Of a stretch of 6,277 nt of DNA, positions 1 through 6,277 are shown one piece after another. The translations under genes were made by a program, and so were the position numbers. This DNA comes from Pseudomonadota bacterium. Its GTDB lineage: Bacteria; Pseudomonadota; Alphaproteobacteria; Rhizobiales; Xanthobacteraceae. The DNA is taken from NCBI GenBank assembly GCA_023432885.1, contig JAEZEU010000220.1, positions 1 through 6,277 of the forward strand, written 5' to 3'. Within the stretch, counting starts at the first letter, position 1; every line of letters starts with the position of its first letter. The notes beneath the pieces are model-generated. The model searched no databases and had not been told where the DNA came from. It was given only the letters and a program-made list of their open reading frames with translations.

Positions 1-1820
1 GAATAGCCGTCTACGTTGTAGCGCGGCAGCTTTTGCGGGCGCGCAAACAGGTCCCAGTACGCCAGCCGGTGGGTCTTGTTGTACCATTGCGGCACCCAGT
101 ATCGCCCGGCGCGAAATACGCGGTCGAAGGCACGGCAGGCCGTGGTGAGTTCCTCGCGGCTGCCGGCGGCGATGATCTTCTCGATCAGCGCGTCGAGCGC
201 GGGGCTTTCGATCCCCGCCAGATTGTACGAGCCCTTGGTCGTCGCCGCCTGCGAGGAGAAGAACGAGCGCATGGAATCGCCAGGGGTCGCCGACATCGAG
301 AAGCGCTGAATGGTCATGTCGAAGTCGAAATCCTCCACCCGCGCGCGATACTGCACCGCATCGACCAGGCGCGGACTTGCCTCGATGCCAAGCGTGACGA
401 GGTTCTTTATATAGGGCGCGTGGTGCGGATTCAGCGAGGGTTCCTCGTACAGAAACTCGATCTTGAATACTTCGCCGCCCGGCAGGCGCCGCTTGCCGTC
501 CTTCATGACGTAGCCGGCATCATTGAGCAGTTGCTGAGCCTTGCGCAGCAATGCGCGGTCCTGCCCGGAGCCGTCGCTGACCGGCGGAACGAAGGGCGCG
601 CCGAACACTTCATCGGGCACCTGGCCGCGGAACGGCTCGAGCAACTTCAATTCTCCCGGCGTCGGCGGACCGCCGCTCACCATCATATCCGAGTTCTGGA
701 AGGGCGAGTGGGTGCGCGCATAGGCGCCATACATGATGGTCTTGTTGGTCCACTCGAAGTCGAAGGCGTAGATCAGCGCTTCGCGCACGCGCGGATCCTT
801 GAACTGCGGACGGCGGGTATTGATGAACCAGCCCTGCGCGCCCGACGGCGTCTCGTCCGGCACCTCCTCGCGCTTCACCCGGCCGTCCTTGATGGCGGGG
901 AAGTCGTAGCGCGTGGCCCAGATGCGGGCGGTGAATTCTTCGCGGAACAGATAGTTCTTGCCGGTGAAGCCTTCGAACGCGACGTCGCGGTCGCGATAGA
1001 ATTCGTAGCGGACGAGATCGTAATTGTAGAGACCGCGGGCGACCGGAAGGTTGGCGCCCCACCAGTCCTTGACGCGGTCGTATTCAATGAAGCGGTTCAC
1101 CTCGAACCTGCCGACCTTGTACGGCCCCGATCCCAGGGGCGTATCGAGTGTCGACTCATCGAAGGCGCGCGTCTCGTAATATTTCTTCGAGAAGATCGGC
1201 AGGCCCGCGACAAAGAGCGGAACGTCGCGTGCGCGTTTCTCGGCAAAGAACACGGCGACCGTGATGTCGTCGATCGCCTCCGCGCCCTTTACGTCGCGCA
1301 TCTGCACCTGAATCAGCGGATGGCCTTTTGCCTTCAGCGTGTTGATGGACCAGGCGACGTCATCCGCCGTGATCTTCGAGCCGTCGTGGAATTTCGCCTC
1401 GGGACGAAGTGTGAAGCGATAGGTGAGCTTGTCCGGCGAAATGCGCACGGACTTCGCGGCCAGTCCATACATCGCATCCGGCTCGTCGGCCGCGCGCGCC
1501 ATCAGCGCGGCGAAGGTGAGGTCCACGCCTTGTGCGCCCTCGCCCCGGAGGATGAAAGCGTTGAGCGAATTGAAGGTCTGGTAGGACTGGTTGTAGCTGC
1601 GCACCGACGGGATCGTCGAGAACACGCCGCCCTTGGGCGCGGCGGGATTGACGTAGTCAAAGTTCTTGAAGTCGGCAGGATATTTGAGGTCGCCGAAAGC
1701 CGAGATGCCGTGCACCTCCGCGCCGCCCGCTTCGTCTGCCGCCTGCGCAGGCGACAGCCGCAGCGCGGCCAGCGCGCCCGCACCAAGCCCAAGAAAGTGC
1801 CGGCGAGAGAGCTTCGCCAT
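1..1820 (-). CDS. YejA-like family 5 extracellular solute-binding protein (partial, 3' end off window)
   Basis: Periplasmic binding component of an ABC importer of the peptide/nickel family (SBP_bac_5), probably for oligopeptides. My own translation of the minus strand gives 606 codons with no stop, ending in ...LPRYNVDGY at the left edge. YejA relatives are about 600-630 aa, so only a short C-terminal tail is missing. The N-terminus has a twin-arginine signal, SRRHFLG at residues 5-11, then a hydrophobic stretch and a likely cleavage near AQA (25-27), so export in folded form by Tat is inferred. Family blocks are visible: FGDLKYPADF near 42-51, HDGSKITADDV at 145-155, PLGSGPY at 228-234, and DPRVREAL further on. 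The chosen ATG has GAGGGA 10 nt upstream, overlapping the stop of the preceding paralogue. An in-frame GTG at 1836-1838 is an alternative start that would add six residues. The exact ligand cannot be read from the sequence. Confidence 0.9.
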   Translation of the reverse strand, partial: MAKLSRRHFLGLGAGALAALRLSPAQAADEAGGAEVHGISAFGDLKYPADFKNFDYVNPAAPKGGVFSTIPSVRSYNQSYQTFNSLNAFILRGEGAQGVDLTFAALMARAADEPDAMYGLAAKSVRISPDKLTYRFTLRPEAKFHDGSKITADDVAWSINTLKAKGHPLIQVQMRDVKGAEAIDDITVAVFFAEKRARDVPLFVAGLPIFSKKYYETRAFDESTLDTPLGSGPYKVGRFEVNRFIEYDRVKDWWGANLPVARGLYNYDLVRYEFYRDRDVAFEGFTGKNYLFREEFTARIWATRYDFPAIKDGRVKREEVPDETPSGAQGWFINTRRPQFKDPRVREALIYAFDFEWTNKTIMYGAYARTHSPFQNSDMMVSGGPPTPGELKLLEPFRGQVPDEVFGAPFVPPVSDGSGQDRALLRKAQQLLNDAGYVMKDGKRRLPGGEVFKIEFLYEEPSLNPHHAPYIKNLVTLGIEASPRLVDAVQYRARVEDFDFDMTIQRFSMSATPGDSMRSFFSSQAATTKGSYNLAGIESPALDALIEKIIAAGSREELTTACRAFDRVFRAGRYWVPQWYNKTHRLAYWDLFARPQKLPRYNVDGY

Positions 1821-1830
1821 GCGCAGAAAA

Positions 1831-1836
1831 TCCCTC
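1831..1836 (-). promoter_or_regulatory. Shine-Dalgarno of the downstream binding-protein gene
   Basis: The minus strand reads GAGGGA, 10 nt before the ATG at 1818-1820. It overlaps the TGA (1835-1837) of the upstream paralogue, so a ribosome terminating there sits on this site, which favours coupled translation. It also supports the ATG over the in-frame GTG at 1836-1838, which has only a weaker purine run (GGGAAG) upstream. Confidence 0.55.
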
Positions 1837-3727
1837 ACGAGCGCTTCCCGATCCGGGCGGCCTTCTCGGCATCGAACCACCAGATGTCAGGAAAGGCCGC
1901 CTGACCGTATTTGGGCATTACTTCCGGGCGGCTAAAGCGGTCCCAACGCGCCGTACGCTGCCTGGGATAATTCCACTGCGGCACAACATAGTGATTCCAG
2001 AGCAGGACACGGTCGAGCGCCTTGGTTGCAGCGACCAGATCAGCGCGGTCTTTCGCAAAAATCACCCGCTCGATCAGCTTGTCGATAGCCGGATTCTTGA
2101 TCCCGACAACGTTGCGTGAGCCGGGCGTGTCGGCCGCGCTGGAGCTCCAATATTCGCGCTGCTCATTGCCGGGCGAGAGCGACTCGCCCCATGACGACAC
2201 CACAATGTCGAAGTCCCATTCGCGTAGCCGGTTCTCATATTGGGCCGGATCGATGGTACGGACGCTGACCGCGATGCCCAACCTTTCCAGGGAAGGTTTG
2301 TAGAACAGCATGACGCGCTCGAACGTCGGCTCGGCGATCAGCAACTCCAGCGCGAACTGGTTGCCCGTCCTGGAATCGATCAGCTTGCGATCCTTGACCT
2401 CATATCCCGCCTCCTTGAGCAGCCGCATGGCCTCGCGAAGATTCTCACGCACGGCTTCCGGATTGCCTCCAACGGGGTTCGAAAAGGCCTTGGTGAAGAC
2501 CTCCGGTGGAACCTCCGCGCGCACAGTCTCGAGAATTTCGAGCTCTCTGCCTTGCGGCAGGCCGGTCGCCATCAGTTCTTCAATGCCATCGAAATAGCTG
2601 CTGATGCGCTTGTACTGGCCGAAGAAAATCTGCTTGTTCATCTCCTCGAAATCGAAGGCGAAATTCAGCGCCTGCCTGACCCGAGGGTCGCTGAACTTGG
2701 CACGACGGATGTTCAGCGCAAACGCCTGCATGATCCCGGAGCTGCGGTTCGCGAATTCCTCCTTCAGCACCCGCTTGTCGGTGACCGCAGGGAAGTCGTA
2801 AGCCATCGCCCAGTTTTTCGCGCTGTTCTCGGTACGCCAATCGATCTGATCGCCCTTGAATGCCTCGAGAGCGACGGTGGTGTCGCGAAAATAGTCGTAG
2901 CGCAATTCGTCAAAATTGTTCTGCCCGATGCGCACCGGCAGGCGGGCGCCCCAGTAATCCTTCACCCGTTCGAGAACGACCGAGCGGCCGGCAACGAAGT
3001 CCTTGATACGATAGGGACCGGAACCGAGCGGCTTCTCCAGCGTGGTGGCAGAGATATCGCGCTTGCGGCCCTGATCGTCGGTGCCTTCCCACCAGTGTTT
3101 TGGCAACACCGGTATTTCACCGACGATGGTCGGGAGCTCACGGTTGCCGGGCCCATCGAAGCTGAACTTGACGTCGCGCTCGCCGGACTTTTCCGCTTTC
3201 ACGACGTGGCGATAATAAGCGGCATAGAACGGGCTCAGTTTCTTCAGCGTCTCCAGCGTGAAGATCACGTCTTCAGGCGTAACGGGCTTGCCGTCATGCC
3301 AGCGCGCTTCCTTGCGCAGCCGGTACAGCACCCAGGAGAAGTCGTCAGGATGCGACGCGGCTTCCGCCAGCAGGCCGTATTGCGTGGTCACCTCGTCCTG
3401 CGCCCTGGCCATCAGGGTTTCATAGATCTGGGGCACGGCGGCCGCGATGTTGCCCTTGATGCCGGCAACCGCGATATTGAAGTTATCGAACGTGCCGATC
3501 GCGATCAGGCGCACCACGCCGCCCTTCGGCGCGTCCGGATTGACGTAGTCAAACCGCTTGAAATCGGCGGGATATTTTATCTCGCCGAACAGCGACAGCC
3601 CGTGGCGCCACGCCGGCTCTGCAGCGGATTGGGCATTGGCGGTGTCGATGAGGGGAAGGCGCGTCAGCGCCGGGGCCACGGCGGCGACAGCGGCGCTCTG
3701 CAGAAGGTGTCGTCGGGTAATTGCCAA
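1835..3727 (-). CDS. YejA-like family 5 extracellular solute-binding protein, TTG start
   Basis: Complete 630-aa periplasmic substrate-binding protein of an ABC importer, SBP_bac_5 family, similar in length and motifs to YejA, the binding subunit of the YejABEF peptide/microcin C importer. A Tat signal is visible: TRRHLLQ at residues 4-10, a hydrophobic Ala/Val-rich stretch, and a likely cleavage after ANA (30-32). Family blocks follow in order: FGEIKYPADFKRFDYVNP (47-64), WHDGKPVTPEDV (143-154), PLGSGPY (233-239), DPRVRQAL (347-354), and a C-terminal FPDIWWFD. The initiation codon is TTG, supported by AGGAA 8 nt upstream; I found no better in-frame start just before it. It is a divergent paralogue of the gene immediately downstream, 14 nt away (or overlapping by 4 nt if that gene uses its GTG). 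Family membership is firm. Peptide as substrate is inferred from the family, and nickel, sugar or opine ligands are not excluded. Confidence 0.92.
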   Translation of the reverse strand: MAITRRHLLQSAAVAAVAPALTRLPLIDTANAQSAAEPAWRHGLSLFGEIKYPADFKRFDYVNPDAPKGGVVRLIAIGTFDNFNIAVAGIKGNIAAAVPQIYETLMARAQDEVTTQYGLLAEAASHPDDFSWVLYRLRKEARWHDGKPVTPEDVIFTLETLKKLSPFYAAYYRHVVKAEKSGERDVKFSFDGPGNRELPTIVGEIPVLPKHWWEGTDDQGRKRDISATTLEKPLGSGPYRIKDFVAGRSVVLERVKDYWGARLPVRIGQNNFDELRYDYFRDTTVALEAFKGDQIDWRTENSAKNWAMAYDFPAVTDKRVLKEEFANRSSGIMQAFALNIRRAKFSDPRVRQALNFAFDFEEMNKQIFFGQYKRISSYFDGIEELMATGLPQGRELEILETVRAEVPPEVFTKAFSNPVGGNPEAVRENLREAMRLLKEAGYEVKDRKLIDSRTGNQFALELLIAEPTFERVMLFYKPSLERLGIAVSVRTIDPAQYENRLREWDFDIVVSSWGESLSPGNEQREYWSSSAADTPGSRNVVGIKNPAIDKLIERVIFAKDRADLVAATKALDRVLLWNHYVVPQWNYPRQRTARWDRFSRPEVMPKYGQAAFPDIWWFDAEKAARIGKRS

Positions 3728-3735
3728 AACGAGAA

Positions 3736-3740
3736 TTCCT
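3736..3740 (-). promoter_or_regulatory. Shine-Dalgarno that supports a TTG start
   Basis: The minus strand reads AGGAA, ending 8 nt before the TTG at 3725-3727. The Tat motif begins three residues after this TTG, which is normal placement, so the site decides in favour of a non-ATG start. Confidence 0.6.
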
Positions 3741-3810
3741 GTTGTGAGCTGTGGGCGAACCGCCGGAACTTCCCCGGGTTCTCAAGCCTCGATCATTTCA
3801 TTGACGACCC

Positions 3811-3816
3811 ATTATA
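3811..3816 (-). promoter_or_regulatory. Candidate -10 element of the binding-protein operon
   Basis: A perfect TATAAT on the minus strand lies 84 nt upstream of the TTG start. It would give a leader of roughly 75-80 nt. At 17 nt spacing the -35 position (3834-3839) reads CATAAT, a poor match to TTGACA, so either an activator is needed or the match is chance. The surrounding 250-nt spacer is otherwise unremarkable apart from the cycM terminator and a weak GAACC/GGTTC inverted repeat at 3757-3781. Confidence 0.3.
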
Positions 3817-3924
3817 CCGCAAGGATTCGGCGGATTATGTTGCTTTTTCCTCATCTTGCCAGCCCGCGGGCGCTGCGGCTGCGGCGAAACGACCCGGGAA
3901 CAAGCACGCGATCCTGCAAACGGA

Positions 3925-3949
3925 AACGGCCAGGCATTGCCTGGCCGTT
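3925..3949 (-). terminator. Rho-independent terminator of the cycM-like gene
   Basis: A perfect inverted repeat: 11-bp arms AACGGCCAGGC and GCCTGGCCGTT around a 3-nt loop. On the minus strand it begins 28 nt after the cycM stop and is followed by a T-rich run (TTTCCGTTT), as expected of an intrinsic terminator. On the plus strand no T tract follows, so it most likely acts on the minus-strand transcript. It insulates cycM from the solute-binding protein operon downstream on the same strand. Confidence 0.85.
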
Positions 3950-3977
3950 GGAATGGTCCTGCCTGTCGCGAGCCAAG

Positions 3978-4529
3978 CTATTTCGAGGCAGTCGGCAGCG
4001 GCACCGGCGTGTCGGCGAGCGTGGCCAGGTAAGCGATTACGTCGGCACGCTCAGAGTCCTTCTGGATGCCGGCAAAGCCCATCGCCGTGCCCGGGATGAA
4101 GCCCTTGGGGCTTGCGAGGAACTTGTTGAGATCGTCAAACGTCCACTCGCCGCCCTTGGCTTTCAAGGCTGCCGAGAAATTGAAGCCGCCCCTGCCCTCG
4201 CCCTTCTTGTCGTTGACGATGCCCCAGAGGTTCGGGCCGACGCGGTTCGGACCGCCCTTCTCGAAGGTATGGCACGCGGCGCACTTCTTGGCGGCGGCAG
4301 TGCCCTTCTCGACGGAAGCGGTCTGCAGCAGCTTTTCAATCGGCTCGGCCGGTGCGGCCGCAGGCGCCGGACCACCACCCTTAGGCTCTTCCTTCACGAC
4401 GATCTCGAAACCCGGCTTCTCCGGCATCTTGGGCGTGAATACCGCGTTGGCGGCAAAGCTCGTCACCAAAACAACGAGGCAGGTGCCGAGGACGGCGCCC
4501 AGGATTTTGTTGAGTTCGAAGGAGTCCAT
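3978..4529 (-). CDS. cycM: CycM-like membrane-anchored cytochrome c
   Basis: Class I monohaem cytochrome c of 183 aa, attached to the cytoplasmic membrane with its haem domain in the periplasm. An uncleaved hydrophobic helix at about residues 10-31 follows MDSFELNKI. A Pro/Ala-rich linker (about 45-63) leads to the haem domain, with the haem-attachment motif CAACH at 83-87 and the likely axial Met150 in PGTAMGF. In Bradyrhizobium japonicum, CycM of about this length carries electrons from the bc1 complex to the aa3-type terminal oxidase; the same role is inferred here from N-terminal and overall resemblance. The ATG is preceded by a weak AGGGG 11 nt upstream. The gene stands alone, divergent from kdsB, and ends at a strong hairpin terminator. 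A generic cytochrome c-552/c2-type carrier is the fallback name. Confidence 0.93.
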   Translation of the reverse strand: MDSFELNKILGAVLGTCLVVLVTSFAANAVFTPKMPEKPGFEIVVKEEPKGGGPAPAAAPAEPIEKLLQTASVEKGTAAAKKCAACHTFEKGGPNRVGPNLWGIVNDKKGEGRGGFNFSAALKAKGGEWTFDDLNKFLASPKGFIPGTAMGFAGIQKDSERADVIAYLATLADTPVPLPTASK

Positions 4530-4637
4530 AGTGGATCAGGCCCCTAGCCGGAAGGTCACGTAAGGCCGACGGAAGCGGCCCGCGGGAAGGAAATAGCCTC
4601 AGGAATCAGGCTTTCGCGCCGCACCCTCAGCAGGGTT

Positions 4638-4666
4638 CAGATATCGGTTTGCCCCGCCTCTGGCAA
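4638..4666 (-). promoter_or_regulatory. Candidate sigma70 promoter for the cycM-like gene
   Basis: The minus strand shows TTGCCA (4661-4666), a 17-nt spacer, then TATCTG (4638-4643). The -35 match is good (5 of 6) and the -10 poor (3 of 6). It would give a leader of about 100 nt containing a short imperfect inverted repeat (AGCCT/AGGCT, 4595-4612). It overlaps the candidate kdsB promoter on the other strand. Confidence 0.25.
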
Positions 4667-4677
4667 CCCGGTAAAAC
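4649..4677 (+). promoter_or_regulatory. Candidate sigma70 promoter for kdsB-pheA
   Basis: The plus strand shows TTGCCC (4649-4654), a 17-nt spacer, then TAAAAC (4672-4677), each matching consensus at 4 of 6 positions. The start point would be near 4684, about 60 nt before the kdsB ATG. The match is modest for GC-rich DNA and is offered as the best candidate in the divergent spacer. Confidence 0.3.
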
Positions 4678-4744
4678 GCGCCCGCTTCACCCGCTTCCCC
4701 GCTATTCCGGCCGCTTCTAGAACGGCCCGGCAGTCCCGTTTCCC

Positions 4745-5485
4745 ATGTCTGAAAATCGCGTTTTGGTGCTGATTCCGGCCCGCATGGCGGCCACTCGCCT
4801 GCCCGGCAAGCCGCTGCTCGACATTGGCGGCCTGCCGATGATCGTTCATGTGCTGCGCCGGGCCGAGGCCGCCAGGATCGGCAGGGTGGCAGTGGCGACC
4901 GACACGCCGGAAATCGCGGCCGCCGTGCGTGCAAATGGCGGCGAGGCCGTCATGACCCGGGCCGACCATCCCTCCGGCTCCGATCGCATCCATGAGGCGA
5001 TGCGGCTGCTCGATCCGGAAGGAACGGCCGAAATCGTCGTCAACCTGCAGGGCGATTTCCCGACCATTTCACCGGACAACATCCGCGACGTGCTGCCGCC
5101 GCTCGACGACTGCGCCGTCGACATCGCAACGCTGGCGGCCGAGATCCACACCGACGAAGAGGCGCTCAACCCGAACGTCGTCAAGGCGGTCGGCTCGCCG
5201 ATCGGCGGCCGGCGGCTGCGCGCGCTCTACTTCACCCGCGCCACCGCGCCGGCTGGCGACGGGCCGCGCTACCACCATATCGGGCTCTACGCCTATCGGC
5301 GGCAGGCACTGGAGCGCTTTGTGCAGCTTCAGCCCTCGCCGCTCGAGCAGCAGGAGAAGCTCGAGCAACTCCGCGCGCTGGAAGCGGGAATGCGGATCGA
5401 CATCACCATCGTCGACACGGTTCCGCGCGGGGTCGATACACCCGCCGATCTCGAAACCGCGCGCCGCATGCTGGCAAATGGCTGA
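4745..5485 (+). CDS. kdsB: 3-deoxy-manno-octulosonate cytidylyltransferase (CMP-Kdo synthetase)
   Basis: Cytoplasmic enzyme that activates Kdo with CTP to give CMP-Kdo and pyrophosphate, the donor for adding Kdo to lipid A in lipopolysaccharide core synthesis. The 246-aa length matches the family. The nucleotide-binding start IPARMAATRLPGKPL (10-24) is intact, followed by HPSGSDRIHEA (75-85), VNLQGDFP (99-106), HIGLYAYRR (178-186), SPLEQQEKLEQLRALE (198-213) and GVDTPADLE (229-237). Asp104 and Asp231 correspond to the metal-binding aspartates of the family. The common VNVQGDEP block reads VNLQGDFP, with the aspartate retained. No strong Shine-Dalgarno precedes the ATG, but the protein begins at the usual point relative to the IPAR motif. 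pheA follows after 34 nt, suggesting co-transcription; the gene is divergent from cycM. Confidence 0.97.
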   Translation: MSENRVLVLIPARMAATRLPGKPLLDIGGLPMIVHVLRRAEAARIGRVAVATDTPEIAAAVRANGGEAVMTRADHPSGSDRIHEAMRLLDPEGTAEIVVNLQGDFPTISPDNIRDVLPPLDDCAVDIATLAAEIHTDEEALNPNVVKAVGSPIGGRRLRALYFTRATAPAGDGPRYHHIGLYAYRRQALERFVQLQPSPLEQQEKLEQLRALEAGMRIDITIVDTVPRGVDTPADLETARRMLANG

Positions 5486-5506
5486 GCGGCTGATACAAGG
5501 CGCGCC

Positions 5507-5510
5507 AGGA
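5507..5510 (+). promoter_or_regulatory. Shine-Dalgarno of pheA
   Basis: AGGA lies 9 nt before the ATG at 5520-5522, inside the 34-nt kdsB-pheA gap. The gap shows no hairpin terminator, in keeping with read-through from kdsB. Confidence 0.5.
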
Positions 5511-5519
5511 AAGAACGAC

Positions 5520-6277
5520 ATGACCAAGAAGCAGAAAATCGCATTCCAGGGCGAGCCGGGGGCGAATTCCCATATCGCCATCGTCGAGGTCTATCCGGAC
5601 GCCGAGCCCATGCCGTGCGCGACCTTCGAGGACGCGCTGGGTGCAATCACCAGCGGCGAGGCCGATCTCGGCATGATCCCGATCGAGAATTCGGTGGCCG
5701 GCCGCGTCGCCGACATCCATCACCTGCTGCCGGCCTCCGGCCTCTACATCGTCGGCGAATTCTTCCTGCCGGTCCGCCACCAGTTGATGGCGATGAAAGG
5801 CACCAGGCTCGCGGACATCAAGACGGTGGAGAGCCACGTCCACGCGCTCGGCCAGTGCCGGCGCATCATCCGCAAGCTCGGCATCAAGCCGATCGTTGCG
5901 GCCGACACCGCCGGCAGCGCCCGAGATGTCGCCCAGCGCCAGGACAGGACCGTCGCCGCGATCGCCTCGCGCCTCGCCGCCCAGATCTACGGGCTCGATA
6001 TTCTGGCCGAGGACGTCGAGGACGAGGCCCATAACACCACGCGTTTCGTGGTGCTGGCGCGCGAGCCGAACTGGGCCAGGCAGGGCTCGGGCCCGCTGGT
6101 CACGAGTTTCGTTTTCCGCGTGCGCAATTTGCCGGCCGCGCTCTACAAGGCGCTCGGCGGCTTTGCCACCAACGGCGTCAACATGACCAAGCTGGAAAGC
6201 TACATGGTGGACGGCAATTTCTTCGCCACCCAGTTCTACGCCGATGTCGACGGCCATCCCGACGACCGCGGACTTGC
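5520..6277 (+). CDS. pheA: Prephenate dehydratase (partial, 3' end off window)
   Basis: Converts prephenate to phenylpyruvate with loss of water and CO2, the committed step to phenylalanine; cytoplasmic. The 252 visible codons cover the whole catalytic domain and part of the regulatory ACT domain; roughly 30-40 residues should lie beyond the edge. There is no chorismate mutase domain at the N-terminus, so it is a monofunctional enzyme, unlike the fused E. coli PheA. Visible motifs are FQGEPGANSH (9-18), GMIPIENSVAGRV (51-63) and the catalytic NTTRF (172-176) with its threonines. In the ACT domain the phenylalanine-binding GALV and ESRP positions read AALY (206-209) and ESYM (226-229). The ATG has AGGA about 9 nt upstream and follows kdsB by 34 nt, so the two are probably co-transcribed although their pathways differ. 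Confidence 0.96.
   Translation, partial: MTKKQKIAFQGEPGANSHIAIVEVYPDAEPMPCATFEDALGAITSGEADLGMIPIENSVAGRVADIHHLLPASGLYIVGEFFLPVRHQLMAMKGTRLADIKTVESHVHALGQCRRIIRKLGIKPIVAADTAGSARDVAQRQDRTVAAIASRLAAQIYGLDILAEDVEDEAHNTTRFVVLAREPNWARQGSGPLVTSFVFRVRNLPAALYKALGGFATNGVNMTKLESYMVDGNFFATQFYADVDGHPDDRGL

Noticed and set aside
1645..1661. A 17-nt exact direct repeat with 3537-3553.
   Set aside because: It encodes part of the conserved FDYVNP block in both paralogues, so protein conservation after duplication explains it; no sign of a mobile or recombination site.
33..1904. A 623-codon open frame on the plus strand opposite the left binding-protein gene.
   Set aside because: Its codons are in exact register with the sense codons, where stops arise only from sense TTA, CTA or TCA, which GC-rich genes avoid. 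The translation has no recognisable domain, while the minus strand encodes a clear protein family.
3801..3806. Plus-strand TTGACG resembling a -35 box.
   Set aside because: No acceptable -10 at 16-18 nt and no plus-strand gene downstream for more than 900 nt.
2240..4099. A 619-codon open frame on the plus strand opposite the second binding-protein gene and the spacer.
   Set aside because: Same in-register shadow effect; it also runs through the spacer and cycM terminator into the end of cycM, which a real gene would be unlikely to do.
3558..4547. Plus-strand open frame of 329 codons over cycM, starting MKSAGYF like another shadow at 1666.
   Set aside because: The shared MKSAGY start is the antisense of the conserved KYPADFK block in both binding proteins, not homology between new genes. 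The cycM haem motif on the opposite strand is decisive.
4595..4612. Imperfect inverted repeat AGCCT/AGGCT in the cycM leader.
   Set aside because: Only five paired bases with an eight-base loop; too weak to call an operator or attenuator without conservation data.
5403..6257. Minus-strand open frame of 284 codons opposite pheA.
   Set aside because: In register with pheA codons, low-complexity Arg/Gly/Ala/Val-rich translation, no domain recognised; the plus strand encodes unmistakable prephenate dehydratase.

Overview
The window looks like ordinary chromosome from a GC-rich alphaproteobacterium, most likely of the Bradyrhizobium/Rhodopseudomonas group. The clues are a CycM-type membrane-anchored cytochrome c with the length and N-terminus typical of that group, a monofunctional PheA with the alphaproteobacterial start FQGEPGANSH, and a KdsB, which implies a Kdo-containing outer membrane. 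This placement comes from recognising protein families, not from a database search.

Left half, minus strand (1-3727): two consecutive genes encode family 5 extracellular solute-binding proteins of the YejA-like (oligopeptide/microcin C) type. Both carry twin-arginine signal peptides. The upstream copy (1835-3727) appears to start at a TTG with a good Shine-Dalgarno. The downstream copy runs off the left edge and lacks only its last residues. The two genes are spaced or overlapped like members of one operon, and permease and ATPase genes would be expected beyond the left edge. A perfect TATAAT on the minus strand at 3811-3816 is a candidate promoter element for this operon.

Middle (3925-4529, minus strand): a cycM-like gene for a membrane-anchored monohaem cytochrome c is followed by a perfect 11-bp hairpin terminator that separates it from the transporter operon. 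CycM proteins carry electrons from the bc1 complex to the aa3-type oxidase.

Right half, plus strand (4745-6277): kdsB (CMP-Kdo synthetase, lipopolysaccharide core synthesis) and pheA (prephenate dehydratase, phenylalanine synthesis, cut by the right edge) lie 34 nt apart and probably share a transcript. They are divergent from cycM across a 215-nt spacer that holds weak, mutually overlapping candidate sigma70 promoters.

The two remaining intergenic stretches are 250 nt (3728-3977) and 215 nt (4530-4744). I saw no mobile element, CRISPR array, RNA gene or unknown system. The points worth a second look are the paired divergent binding proteins, the start-codon choices, and the altered phenylalanine-binding motifs in PheA.
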